Assembly (NCBI GenBank): GCA_018398765.1
Contig: JAHBMJ010000795.1
Coordinates: forward strand, 1-24,611
Source of the DNA: Chromera velia
Lineage: Eukaryota > Sar > Chromeraceae
Direction of reading: 5' to 3'
DNA: 24,611 bases
Position numbers and translations under genes: made by a program. The notes under the pieces are model-generated. The model was given only the letters and a program-made list of their open reading frames with translations. It was not told where the DNA came from and searched no databases. Shown here piece after piece: positions 1-10,437 of the stretch (its first letter is position 1; each line of letters opens with the position of its first letter).

Positions 1-16
1 GAAATGGGACAGCAAG

Positions 17-562
17 ATGGAAGAAAGAGCCAGAAAGGCAGCCACAAAAAGAGAAGGGCTCAACAGAGAAGAGGGAAAAAGGGACAACTCGACGCTTTTC
101 TGTTTTCTGTTGAATGAATGTCATGCCGGAGTGGATGAGTTTTTGGGATGGGCGTCATTCAGACGGAGGGTGTTTGAGGAGTGTCCAGGACGGTACGGAC
201 ACATAGAGGGAGACGCTCTGGCGGCCAGACATGCAGGAATCACCGGAAGGCAGCGGGCGATCGAGAGACTAACAAAAGAATATGAGGAGACAATTGATAA
301 CTTAGAGACGACCGAAGGAGCGTTAGGGTGGGGAAGGAGGGAGCCGCAGAAGAAGATTGATAAAGCAAACAAAAAGAGCGAGGAAGCCCAAATCACATGC
401 CGTTTCAGATCGATTTTCAGGCCGGAAAGCCAACGCGGATCCAGAGCCGTGGCTCGAACAACGAACAATCATGCAGCAGCGGCCAGGGCAACAGACTCTG
501 GCGGGCCCCGAGGGCGGGGTCTGATACCTCAGCTTAGGCTGGGGAACGCCCTGCCCTGCTAG
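17..562 (+). CDS. Unrecognised ORF at window edge
   Basis: This is a 181-codon open frame near the left edge. The central part (about residues 35-120) has balanced composition, unlike the simple-repeat ORFs nearby: it reads DEFLGWASFRRRVFEECPGR and later RAIERLTKEYEETIDNLETT, which looks helical. The last 40 codons (RGSRAVARTTNNHAAA onward) are GC-rich and less protein-like, so a splice donor may lie before them. No family, signal peptide or membrane segment was recognised. It could be the end of a gene or part of a mobile element that begins outside the window. Confidence 0.3.
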   Translation: MEERARKAATKREGLNREEGKRDNSTLFCFLLNECHAGVDEFLGWASFRRRVFEECPGRYGHIEGDALAARHAGITGRQRAIERLTKEYEETIDNLETTEGALGWGRREPQKKIDKANKKSEEAQITCRFRSIFRPESQRGSRAVARTTNNHAAAARATDSGGPRGRGLIPQLRLGNALPC

Positions 563-1140
563 CTCTGGCGACAGATAGACATAGCGGGAAGGCCCTAGGG
601 CGGAACATATCAATCAATCAAAAATCAATTAATCATATCCTTCCAAGCGGATGCTTCAACCATGTTTTTATCCTAATCAATCGAATCGACTCATATCTGA
701 ATCGAGACACTCCTGAACATACTTGAACACTGACCAACTCCGGCGCTGAATACTTAGATACACATTCATTCACACAGACAACCTCCAGTCCTTTTAGTCT
801 GAGTAATAGTCTCTTGAGAGTCATCGCCGCACCTAAGCAGACCCCTAGCTCCCAGCTAGGCTTCCAGTTTCCACTCCTGCCTGTTCACCTACGAGTAGGA
901 GGAGCGCGGAACAAAACATCTAGGCTAATCTAGCAAAACATTCAAGTTTAACAAAACATTTTTTATTTTTATTTTTAATTAATAACTAAAAATCAAAATA
1001 TGAAATACATCTTAGAATGCATCTAATATCATATATCAAAGTACCAATTTAATAGCAAATTAATAGCTCTATAGGAAAGTCGGCATATATAAAATACTCA
1101 AAGAATTTTTATAATACTAGTTAAAATACTTCATTCAGCT
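563..1140. other. AT-rich, gene-free block (island 1)
   Basis: From about 600 the composition falls to AT-rich, most strongly at 945-1135 (tttttatttttaattaataa). It contrasts with the GC-balanced flanks and contains no supported ORF. It may be an inserted element or a matrix-attachment-like region. No terminal repeats were confirmed. Confidence 0.45.
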
Positions 1141-2669
1141 AGGTTATAGACTTTATATGCTGTGTGCATGAAGTTCGGCCTGCATGCAGATTCCCTCGGA
1201 ACCTCAAGTGAGGCCCACTGTGAGGGCTCCTCGTGTTTTCTCTTTCCTGCTGCGTGAAAGGCCCCAATTCCTGGGCCAAGAAAGCTGTGCCAGCTAGTGT
1301 CAGCAAGCTTACCATCAATGAACTGTCATGGAAGAGGGAATGAAATAAAGTGAATGTTAATTTTCTGTCCCTCAAGCGAAATCACTGACAGAATCCACCC
1401 CCCTGCGCAATGCCACCTTCAGTGTGTGCACCTGTGCATGCTCAAACCTTCGTGCAACAGTGTCACATCTCGAATTCTTGCTTCTCTCTTCATGGAAGGA
1501 CAAATCAATGGGTACGTGAATGGACATGTCAATACATGTACATGAGAATGCTTTTGGGTTCATGCGCAAGAATCGAGAAATGTGGCCTGCTGGCTTGTTT
1601 CTCCCTCCCCCCCTCTCTCTTTCTTTTCTTTTGCCCTGCGCCTCGCCCCAGTTTTGTTGAAAGAAAAGCAAAAAGCTCATAAAGAAATACACACATTGAA
1701 AATACAGTCGAGTTGATTCCACCAGCAACGCATTCATTTAGTTCAGGCCAGACAGTCATCCGCCTGACACCGTAAACAACAGAGAGGACATTGGAAAGCA
1801 AGGGAAACACAACTCCGTCGGTCAGGCTGAAAACAATTGTGCAAACAAGCACCAAAACATCGAAAGACAGAAAGGAAGAAAGAATAAGACAACGGTCGCA
1901 GGGCAGGTACTTTGCTCCCTCCCTTGATTGATTGACTGACTCCTTTGGAGTTCAACTCTCCAAAGAAGAGAAGAACGAAGATCCGAATGCCGTCAGTCAG
2001 CCTTCAGTCCTCTCGTTCTTTCATTCCAATCTTTCGATGATGTCCCGATCAGGGCCTCTTTTGTTTCTTTCTTTGAATTTGTCCCTCTCTCTCTCCCTCT
2101 GTCTTCCTTTCTTCCTTTTCTTGCTTTCTTTTGTTTGTTTCCCTCCTCCCTCTTTAATCCTCTCAATTTCTTGCCGATCTCTCAAGAGAAAGAAAGAACG
2201 GAAGAAAGCTCCACAACCACATCCACATTCCATGCAGTACACACACAGACAGACAGACAGACAGGTCGACTCCATGCACATAATTGACTCCCAAACTTTC
2301 CCTTCCCTTCCTTTGCTCGCTGTTTCCTTCTGAAAGGACACAGGCAGGCAGGCAGGGAGGAGGGAGGAGGGAAGGAAGTATCCGTGGATGGTCCGTTCAA
2401 TCAGATCAGAAGGAAGCAGCCAGAGAGGAAGGAACTGACTGGCGGGACAACGACGTCGTTATTTCGGTCATTCGCCTCAATTCACTCCGCTCTCCTACAT
2501 CTCATCTGATCTCATATGAGTCGTGCCACGCACAAATGAAGAAATCCATCTACCCACCCACCCACTTACCGGAGACTCTCTTAACACGCAACTGGACAAA
2601 ACAAAAAAACGGACCCACCCTTTTGGGCTCCTGACTTGACTCCGCGTGTACCCTGCAGCTCTTTCTCCC

Positions 2670-2750
2670 TTCCCTTCCTTTGTTCGGGCACCCATGCTCC
2701 CTTCCTTTGTTCGGGCACCCATGCTCCCTTCCTTTGTTCGGGCACGCATG
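2670..2750. repeat. 27-bp minisatellite, three copies
   Basis: Three head-to-tail copies with core cctttgttcgggcacccatg. The third has cgcatg in place of cccatg, and the first differs by one base at its start. The unit is a multiple of three, so several frames stay open, but no gene is supported here. Confidence 0.92.
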
Positions 2751-3189
2751 CAACCTCACCCTGCACTCCCACCCACACGGAGGCACACGCGGTCGAGCCG
2801 AGGTTAGGCGAACACAATTAACAAACAAAGTTAGACAGACTGTCAGTACGCCAATCAATATGAGAGCTAGGACCTTTGATTAAATAAATAGATTAAATTA
2901 AGCTTCCTTCCTTCCCGAGGCAGACAGCGAGAAAAAGAGAGAGGGAGAGAGAGCGAGAAAAGATTTCCCACTCACTGCTCTCCCGCACCCTTTTCCGTTC
3001 CTGTGCAAATCTTTTTTTACTTTTTCATTCCTTGCCTCCCTTCCTCTCCAGTTAACGGTGAAACGAAGGTGTAAAAAGAGGTTCCCAATTCTTCTTTTCT
3101 CTCGAGATCGACCTGTAGAGAACGCTCGGTCAGGCGCTGTGAATCCATTCACACAAAAACAAAGAAAGAAGACGCATACACGCAGAGAC

Positions 3190-3227
3190 AGAAAGAAAGA
3201 AAGAGAGAAAAAGAGAAAAGAAAAGAG

Positions 3228-3277
<50 letters not shown>

Positions 3278-3303
3278 GCAGAAAGAAAGAAAGAAAGAAA
3301 GAA
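3190..3303. repeat. (GAAA)n polypurine tract
   Basis: Almost uninterrupted GAAA/GAGA purines on the plus strand, with purine-rich sequence continuing to about 3440. Long ORFs over it on both strands are artefacts of the repeat. Confidence 0.95.
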
Positions 3304-3552
3304 CAAAGGGCAGTACGGAGAAAGGAAGCTGAGAAGGAAGAAGAGATGCAAGCACACAAGTAAGCAAAGAAAGAACGAACGAAAGAAAGAGAAAAAGAAA
3401 CAGAAAAGAGGGACAGACAAAGAGCGAGAGAATCAATCAGAAAGAAGCGACGACGCATTCTTTCTATTTCCCCCCCCTCTCTCTCTCTTCCTTCTCTTTC
3501 TCTGTGTATCTTTTTCTCTTTATTCTTTTCTCTTCTCTCTTCCGTCATGCAG

Positions 3553-4138
3553 GAAAAACACTTGACCACCAACAAGACCATCGAGAAAGCCAAGGGCAAA
3601 ACACAAAGCACAGCAGAAAACAACATACACAGAATGAACAAACAAATGAAAGAAAGGGGAAGGAGGGAGGAGGGAAAGAAGAGCAGCAAGAAGGAAATAG
3701 GTAGGTCTTCGATGAATTGTGCTTCCACACAAAGAAAGTTGAAGGATGCAAGGCAAATTATCCTTCTCTCTGTACTTCCCACAAGAAGACTGTGAACGCA
3801 ACAAAAGAAACAGCCTCCCTGTCTCGACCGTTGCAACCTTGCAGCGCCTGAACAAACAAAAGATTCACATGCATGCACAACCATGTCACGTAACAGAGGA
3901 ACGGTGCGTCAATCCCCTGTCCTTTCTTTTTTCTCTTCTCTCCTCTTCTCTTGTTTCACACTTTCTTTGTCCTCTTCTTCATCCCCCAACCAGCCAGCCT
4001 GAGCCAACCAGTTCCCATTTGCCTCCTTTTATCCTAGCTCGTGCGTTCTCTGTCCCCACTTACCGATGACGGTGGAGTCAAGGCTCAGAGATGCTTAGAG
4101 ATTGCGGGAGGGGAGGACGGCACACTGAAGACTCAGCG

Positions 4139-4176
<38 letters not shown>

Positions 4177-4265
4177 AGAAGGGGGGAGAGGAAGGAATGT
4201 ATGGACGTTCGCGCAATCCACACCCGAACGATGCATCAAATTACACAAAAAACTCCAAATCATGA
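3553..4265 (+). CDS. Candidate Lys/Arg-rich protein exons with RA/RE dipeptide tract
   Basis: Three stretches join in phase: 3553-3700 (after catgcag, donor gtaggt), 3845-3903 (after ttgcag, donor gtgcgt) and 4038-4265 (after tcctag, stop TGA). The first reads EKHLTTNKTIEKAKGKT and is very Lys-rich. The second ends TTMSRNRGT. The third reads SLSPLTDDGGVKAQRCLEIA and then passes through the (CG)n(AG)n tract as alternating Arg-Ala and Arg-Glu. Such Arg/Glu repeats occur in nuclear RNA-binding proteins, but that is only a composition argument. The 5' exons are not identified, and low-complexity DNA here makes chance reading frames likely. If real, it lies on the strand opposite to the CAP gene and points towards its 3' end. 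Confidence 0.3.
4136..4180. repeat. (CG)n-(AG)n compound microsatellite
   Basis: About 19 bp of alternating G and C pass directly into about 26 bp of AG. Alternating CG can adopt Z-DNA. The tract lies inside the candidate exon 4038-4265. Confidence 0.95.
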
Positions 4266-4528
4266 GAGAAGAAAAGGCAAAGAGGTAGGGGAAAAAAAGG
4301 AACGGACGGAAAAACGGAGGTGTCAAAGAGACAGGACCATAGTGTTGAGGGGACAAGAAGAAAACTGTAGGCCTAAAATGCAGGCGACAACAAAAGAAGA
4401 CACACTCCATCTTTTCCTTTTTCCTGCCCCTTTTCACTTTTTCGTTCTTTCATTGTTTCTCTCCCACTCTCTCAACCTTCATTGTTTGCGGTCACCCCAT
4501 CAGAAAGTGCCTCTTGTTGCATTGCTGC

Positions 4529-4566
<38 letters not shown>
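4529..4566. repeat. (TTTC)n tract
   Basis: About nine TTTC units directly follow gcattgctgcc. The same gcattgctgcctttct phrase recurs at about 4639, where it forms the pyrimidine tract of a possible acceptor. Confidence 0.9.
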
Positions 4567-4663
4567 CTCTCTGTATCCTAAAGAGAGAGGGACTGTATTG
4601 CTGGAAGATGAAGGGACTTCTGTTCGTTCGCTTTCTCTGCATTGCTGCCTTTCTCTCTTGCAG

Positions 4664-4722
4664 ACGAAGTGACATTCACCGAGAATGTACTCGTCCTGCC
4701 TTCCTCACAACCGAATTAAAGA
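4664..4722 (+). CDS. Possible terminal exon of a plus-strand gene
   Basis: A good pyrimidine tract and acceptor (ctctcttgcag, ending 4663) is followed by a short open stretch in phase 1, reading EVTFTENVLVLPSSQPN and then TAA. No donor of matching phase was fixed upstream, so the link to the exons at 3553-4265 is unproven. It would end 57 bp from the stop codon of the convergent CAP gene. Confidence 0.22.
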
Positions 4723-4779
4723 CAAACAGAAGGTCTGAGTGCGTGTCTGCGTGTGTGTGTGTGTGTGAACAGAGCCTCC

Positions 4780-7752
4780 TCACGAAGTTGTCACTGCCAC
4801 CCCAGTCTGAGCTGCCGAGTTGTGCGTGTGTCGGTTGGCCACCTTCATGTAGACAGCAGGAGGCTGGGGAGGAGGGGGCGGCGCAGGCCCGAGGGTTCCC
4901 TCTGATGGGTCTGGAATTGGAATTTCGCCCGGAGGGCCCATATCTACTGAGCCTGCAAGCAAGCAAGCAACTCCACCGACACGTATATGGATGCATGCAT
5001 GATCATGACGCACCACACATGGACGCCTGTTCTTTGAATCGCTGTGTGCGAATACAAGTATCACTTTTATTTGCGGTCATATGCACAGGCCGATACTTAA
5101 TTCTAGTGCAGTGTGATGCTGTGTATGATGTCGTCTCTCCGCATGCAAGAACTTGCTGGAGCTAGGAACGGATGGGTGAGTGGGTGGGTGAAGTAACAAA
5201 GGGCATGCAAGAGGCAGGCACACAGTGAGTAGGTCAGACGGCAAAGGAATGCCGCACACCAGTCGCAAGCCGGGCTGGCTGGCTGGCTGATGTGATTATG
5301 TAAAATTTACCTCAGCGGTCGATCAGACAAATATTTCTCTTCGTATCATCTACAGAGGATCCAGAGAGCTAGAAAGAGAGGGGAGCGCTTTCTTTTTTCA
5401 TCTCTCTGTAGACCGGCAAGAAAGAGCAGCATTGTGGAAAGCCGACCACCGGACTCAAATGCAAAAAGAAACAGAAAGAAGGTGGCGGCAAGAAGAGAAG
5501 GAGAGAGGGGCGTCGAGACATTTCCGTTTTGTTGTCGATCAGACAGACTGCAAACTCAAGCCAGAGAGAGCCGAGAGGGAAACCGGAAGGACATGCACCT
5601 CTCCCTCCAACTTACTTACCTTCTGCCCCTACGGTCGACATGCTGTTGCACGGAGGGCTCCAGGTCGACGAGGAATTGCAGTAGAAAGTACCGGTGCCGC
5701 ACCACCCCCATCTGGACCTGCACTGACTGGTATTCGAGCAAGGCGCCCCCGCGCACGTCCCGACCAAATCACGGGGGGCTGTTGTGGTGGTGGTAGTCGT
5801 AGTGGTAGTTGTAGTTGGACGGGTGGTAGTGGTGGTGGTTGTTGGTGCGCGGGTGGTGGTTGTGGTGGTTGTGGTGGTGGTGGTAGTTGTGGTTGGGCGG
5901 GTGGTAGTCGTGGTGGTTGTTCGTGCGCGGGTGGTGGTCGTGGTAGTTGGGGTAGTGGTGGTGGTGGTTGGCGAGCCTCCACCTGCACAGCCGACGTCCC
6001 AGACGGACTGTGCGTTGCAATAGAAAGTGCCGGTGCCACACCACCCCCACCTGGACCGGCACTGATCATCTCGTGAACAAGCGGCGCCCGTACAGGAGCC
6101 GTAAACTGGACCTCCACCGCCTGATGCGGCTGTGGTGGTGGTAGTGGTCGTCGGCGCGCGTGTTGTAGTGGTGGTAGTGGTAGTTGTGGTGGTAGTTGTA
6201 GTGGTGGTGGTAGTAGAGGTAGTAGTAGTGGTAGTAGTCGTAGTGGTGGTGGTGGTGGTCGTGGTGGTAGTAGTAGTGGTGGTGGTAGTTGTGGTGGTGG
6301 TGGTGGTAGTAGTTGTGGTGGTGGTAGTTGTGGTGGTGGTAGTGGTGGTGGTAGTGGTGGTGGTAGTTGTGGTGGTAGTAGTGGTGGTGGTAGTTGTGGT
6401 GGTAGTAGTAGTTGTGGTGGTGGTGGTAGTTGTGGTGGTGGTGGTGGTAGTGGTTGTGGTAGGGGTTGTCGTCGTCGTTGTGGTAGTGGTGGTGGTGGTT
6501 GGCGAGCCTCCACCTGCACAGCCGACGTCCCAGACGGACTGTGCGTTGCAATAGAAAGTGCCGGTGCCACACCACCCCCACCTGGACCGGCACTGATCAT
6601 CTCGTGAACAAGCGGCGCCCGTACAGGAGCCGTAAACTGGACCTCCACCGCCCGATGCGGCTGTGGTGGTGGTGGTGGTCGTCGTAGTGGTAGTTGTGGT
6701 TGGGCGGGTGGTAGTCGTGGTGGTTGTTGGTGCGCGGGTGGTAGTAGTGGTGGTGGTGGTAGTGGTAGTAGTAGTGGTAGTGGTGGTGGTAGTTGTGGTG
6801 GTAGTAGTGGTGGTGGTAGTTGTGGTGGTGGTAGTGGTGGTGGTAGTAGTGGTGGTGGCAGTTGTGGTGGTGGTAGTGGTGGTGGTAGTAGTGGTGGTAG
6901 TGGTGGTGGTAGTGGTAGTAGTCGTGGTGGTGGTGGTAGTAGTCGTAGTGGTGGTTGGCGAGCCTCCACCTGCACAGCCGACGTCCCAGACGGACTGTGC
7001 GTTGCAATAGAAAGTGCCGGTGCCACACCACCCCCACCTGGACCGACACTGATCATCTTGCGAACAGGCGGCGCCTGTGCAGGTACCGTAGACAGGACCT
7101 CCACCTCCTCCGCCTGATGCAGCTGTAGTGGTTGTGGTTGGTGCGCGTGTGGTAGTGGTGGTGGTCGGCGCGCGTGTTGTAGTGGTGGTTGTCGGTGCGC
7201 GTGTGGTAGTGGTGGTGGTGGGTGCGCGGGTTGTAGTGGTGGTGGTGGGTGCGCGTGTGGTAGTGGTGGTGGTGGTGGTGGTAGTTGTCGTTGGGTTGGA
7301 AGAACCATCTGTGAGAGGATGATAGGGGAGCATGACTTTCTAAGTCTCTCTGCTCTGACTGACTAGTCACACATCCGAGCACACAATAGCGTTCGTTTCA
7401 TTTCGGCTCATGCACATGGGGAAGACCTCGGGAGAGAATGAGCAGCAGCTGGCAGCAAGCGAGAAAACCACAGAGCGGAACAAAAAGGGGGAACGGGGGT
7501 TCGGAAAAGAGAGGTATAGAAAGAAGACGGGTTAAGTCATGTGAGAAAGAATGCGATAAAACGATGTCTCCAACTCCACCCACCCAGTCGATTCCAATAC
7601 TCATACACAAGCAGACAAGTAAGGAGGTCAACTCCAGCTCTCTGTCTGAGTCCCTCTAAGAGGCACCGGCTGTCTCCCTCACACGCTCCACTATCCTTCT
7701 CTACGTGTCGCCTCGGTCGGATTCGCAAAAGGAGGAAGCGAGAGAGCCAAAA

Positions 7753-7785
<33 letters not shown>

Positions 7786-7950
7786 TAGACTGACCCAAGC
7801 CCCACGCAGTTGCGTAGTCCCAGCACTCCTGGGTGCTCTTGCTGTTTCTGTCGAGGACATTCTGGGTGAAACAACCGCCCATGTTGGCAGTGGTGCAGTC
7901 CAGCCTGTCACTCCCCTTGTACCTGCATGCGCGTCACTCACTCACTCACT

Positions 7951-7991
<41 letters not shown>

Positions 7992-8006
7992 ACACAGACA
8001 CACACA

Positions 8007-8043
<37 letters not shown>

Positions 8044-8068
8044 AGACACACACAGACACACACACACA

Positions 8069-8105
<37 letters not shown>

Positions 8106-8148
8106 ACAGACACACACACACACACACACTCACTCACACACACACACA

Positions 8149-8195
<47 letters not shown>

Positions 8196-8200
8196 ACACG

Positions 8201-8271
<71 letters not shown>

Positions 8272-10437
8272 CGAGAGGCTGTATGCACGCAAAATTGTAA
8301 ATGCAGCATGGTATGCAGTTGCAACCCCACACGCAAATTAATTAATGCTCAGTCCCTCCCGCGAACGCACCTGCAGACATCCAGTCTCGCGCCGTCGTTC
8401 CGAGCACAGCCGATTGTCTGCAGCGACTTCCACAGCATGGCGGTGTAGTGCCCAGCTCCTTGCACGTACGCATTCTTTGCAGACCTCTCCCAGATGTCCT
8501 GCATGCATTCGGTGCAGGTTTGCGCGTGAACGCAGGGAAGGAAGGAAGGAAGGAAGGAAGGAAGGAAGGAAGGATTCTGATCCAGTTGGATCATGCATGC
8601 ATGTACCTTGCATGAATGAATGAATGAATGAATGGATGAATGCTTCCTTCCTTTCTGTAGCTGTTTTCGCCTGTGAGGACTCTGAAAAGCCTTCTAAAGA
8701 CACGAATTTCCTATCCGAGCGTTCCTTCGAGGCGCAGGTCTTCGCTGTCATGCCGGACAGACAGGCTTTCCGTCACATTCATTCACGCGGGTACGAAAGT
8801 CACAGGCAGGCAGGCAGGCCGGACAGTGGAATGACATCATGCAGACAGACGAATTAAGGCATGCTGTCAGGTGAAAACAGATAGAACGCAGGGAAGTCAT
8901 AACAAAAAGAGCAAAGAGAAAGAGAGATAGAGCGCGACGAAGTCAGAATAAAAAGACAATCAACAACAGGGACACAAAGGAGGGTACAGAGAGAAAGACA
9001 GACAGACTGAATGCTTTCTTTGCTTCTTTTTCAGACAGGCAAACGACCTTTTTCTTCTTCTACAGACAGACTACGTGACAGAAACAGAGACCGCAAGCAA
9101 AGAGGGAGACTGAAAACGGAGGAGAGACACATAGACACTAAGAATCAATCAAAACTGCAAGCAACGAGAAGGGCGAGAGGAAAAGAGCAAGAGAGGAGAA
9201 GAAAGAGAGAGACCACTTGCTGAAGGAGGAGAGAGAAAAAAGAGGTCCTCACATAAAAACAAACCAGGATGCGTGCAAAAAACACCAAGTCACTCACTCA
9301 CTCACTCACTCACCTTTTCCCACTCGTAGTAGGCGATCACACCTGATTCAGGGTTGCCGAATCCCGAAGCCAGGTTCTCTCCTGCACTCCGTTGCCAGCA
9401 AGAAAGAATGCACAGCTAGGGACACACACACCTTCATTAATCACACAGTACGATATTCTCTGAGGCAGGCTCCAAGATCTTTTGATGGAAGCACGAGATT
9501 CGGGCCGCTTGGAGGATCTCCGCACTCACGCGGTCAGACGCGTGTCGGATTACCGCTCCGTTTTCTCCTTCGGTCTTACAGCGGGACAGTCGTGCATTGT
9601 CATGAATGAATGTTTTCCGAGTTGGCAAGTATGTAGGCTCATTAGCTGATCAACATCATCTTGCACCAATGCATGCACGCAGCATGTTGTGTCAGAATGA
9701 ATTCCCTTCCCAACGACCCACCAACCTGCGGGGCCTGTGCAGGGAGGGAAGTAGTAGGAGGTGGAGTGCTCGAATTTCCCTCTGTCGGCCCATTCCTGAG
9801 CCGAGTTGGTCAGGCAGTCGTTCCAGACGAGGGGAGGGGCATCGTGCCTGCATCATGCACATGCACATTCACACACAGATTTGAACAGCGGGAAATAGAG
9901 AGAAGGCGAGAGAGAGAGAGAGAGCGAGAGCGAGAGAGCGAGGGAGAGCGAGAGAGGAGAGAGAGACGACTTTCGAGACGAGTCGCCTCACGTCTGTATA
10001 TCCACTGAATAATTTATAATTAGGAACCTTTTCCCCCTGTCTCTCCATTTCATTACATCTTCAGAGAAATACAGAAGCAAAAGAGAGAACTAAAGCGGCT
10101 GACCGACTGACTGACTGACTGACAAGCAGCGATAATAGTTGTGCCTGACGATGACCTTCAGTTTGTCTGCCTGGCTGAGAGACGAGAGAGACTCCATTTC
10201 AGTCTGAAGGAGAGAAACTGCCTCGTTGAATCCGTAGGCCTGAGGAACTTCTGTCTCGTTTGAAAGAGGTGGGCTGTGCAAGGAGAGCGGGCTGAAGAAA
10301 GAGGTCGAGGTCACATTCGAAAAAAGGGGTGGGGTGTCGACTCCGATTTTTGAAGAGAGACGAATCCCCTCAGTCCTGAAAATGAGCGATGACAGACTAA
10401 AAGCTGTCAGACAGAGACCGAAGAACGAGCCCCGCAT
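4780..10437 (-). CDS. Secreted CAP-domain protein with four hevein-like modules on poly-Thr linkers
   Basis: Exons on the minus strand: 10437-10124, 9847-9726, 9381-9314, 8498-8371, 7922-7795, 7308-5620 and 4952-4780. All six introns are GT-AG and all phases close, giving 873 residues. Residues 1-24 look like a signal peptide ([10 protein letters not shown] start). The CAP domain follows: HNYYR (99-103), His132 in FEHS, GENLASG (146-152), Glu165 or Glu167, [10 protein letters not shown] (184-193) and VCRY (209-212). The His/Glu/Glu/His cleft residues are therefore present. Residues about 255-816 are Thr-rich linkers carrying six-cysteine modules at 330-365, 482-517, 659-694 and 772-807. Each module has [13 protein letters not shown], close to the sugar-binding core of hevein. 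The tail (818-873) is Pro-rich. CAP proteins are secreted, and hevein modules bind chitin or GlcNAc polymers. I infer an extracellular or cell-wall protein with O-glycosylated stalks. An in-frame Met at 10470 is an alternative start but would put 11 polar residues before the signal peptide. The last intron is the least certain. Confidence 0.85.
5971..6132 (-). repeat. Hevein-like module repeat, copy 3
   Basis: This 162-bp block encodes the third module, with the same protein sequence as copy 2 across the cysteine core. The fourth module (about 5641-5775) is clearly diverged in DNA and in its C-terminal third. Confidence 0.9.
6502..6663 (-). repeat. Hevein-like module repeat, copy 2
   Basis: This 162-bp block is nearly identical to the copy at 5971-6132; one visible difference is cccgatgcgg versus cctgatgcgg at the linker edge. 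The sharp boundaries against trinucleotide linkers suggest recent duplication or conversion. Confidence 0.9.
6958..7125 (-). repeat. Hevein-like module repeat, copy 1
   Basis: This 168-bp block encodes the first cysteine module of the CAP gene. It matches the other two internal blocks almost base for base, apart from a 6-bp longer glycine run and scattered changes. Cysteine spacing is C-x4-C-x5-C-x6-C-x6-C-x9-C. Confidence 0.9.
7953..8266. repeat. Long (CA)n with terminal (GA)n microsatellite
   Basis: About 290 bp of interrupted CA repeat and then about 25 bp of GA. It lies within intron 4 of the minus-strand CAP gene, where it reads as (TC)n followed by (TG)n running towards the acceptor at 7925-7923. 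Confidence 0.95.
8537..8573. repeat. (GGAA)n tract
   Basis: About nine GGAA units within intron 3 of the CAP gene, just upstream (in gene sense) of the exon carrying the [10 protein letters not shown] motif. A short (GAAT)n run lies near 8613-8632. Confidence 0.9.

Larger units (their letters stand above)
1141..3552. other. No supported gene
   Basis: Only overlapping low-complexity frames are seen, driven by TC, CAGA and GAAA repeats. A possible minus-strand donor (gtaagc) near 1309 hints at an exon ending there, but no acceptor or conserved peptide supports it. Confidence 0.4.
5776..7300 (-). repeat. Poly-threonine (ACN)n linker tracts
   Basis: Imperfect ACC/ACT/ACG/ACA arrays on the minus strand (GGT/AGT on plus) fill 5776-5970, 6133-6501, 6664-6957 and 7126-7300 between the cysteine modules. 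They encode long Thr runs with occasional RAP or RPT interruptions; the first linker repeats RAPTTTTTT about five times. Mixed Thr codons argue for selection on threonine, not pure slippage. Confidence 0.9.

Noticed and set aside
2898-3884. 328-codon minus-strand ORF rich in Phe, Ser and Leu
   Set aside because: It is produced by the GAAA tract read on the other strand (CTTT). There is no domain, and the sequence is simple repeat through most of its length.
4482-5165. 227-codon plus-strand ORF
   Set aside because: It crosses the TTTC tract, a possible acceptor and the opposite strand of the CAP gene's last exon. Composition is mixed and no domain was seen.
5784-7322. Plus-strand poly-Val ORFs, and poly-Pro and poly-His frames on the minus strand
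   Set aside because: They are shadows of the ACN-repeat threonine linkers. Only the Thr frame carries the cysteine modules and joins in phase to flanking exons.
7941-8270. CRISPR-like or satellite array
   Set aside because: The repeats are dinucleotides without unique spacers, so this is an ordinary microsatellite.
7946-8332. Long Cys/Val-rich and His/Thr-rich ORFs
   Set aside because: They are translations of the (CA)n/(TG)n microsatellite inside an intron of the CAP gene.
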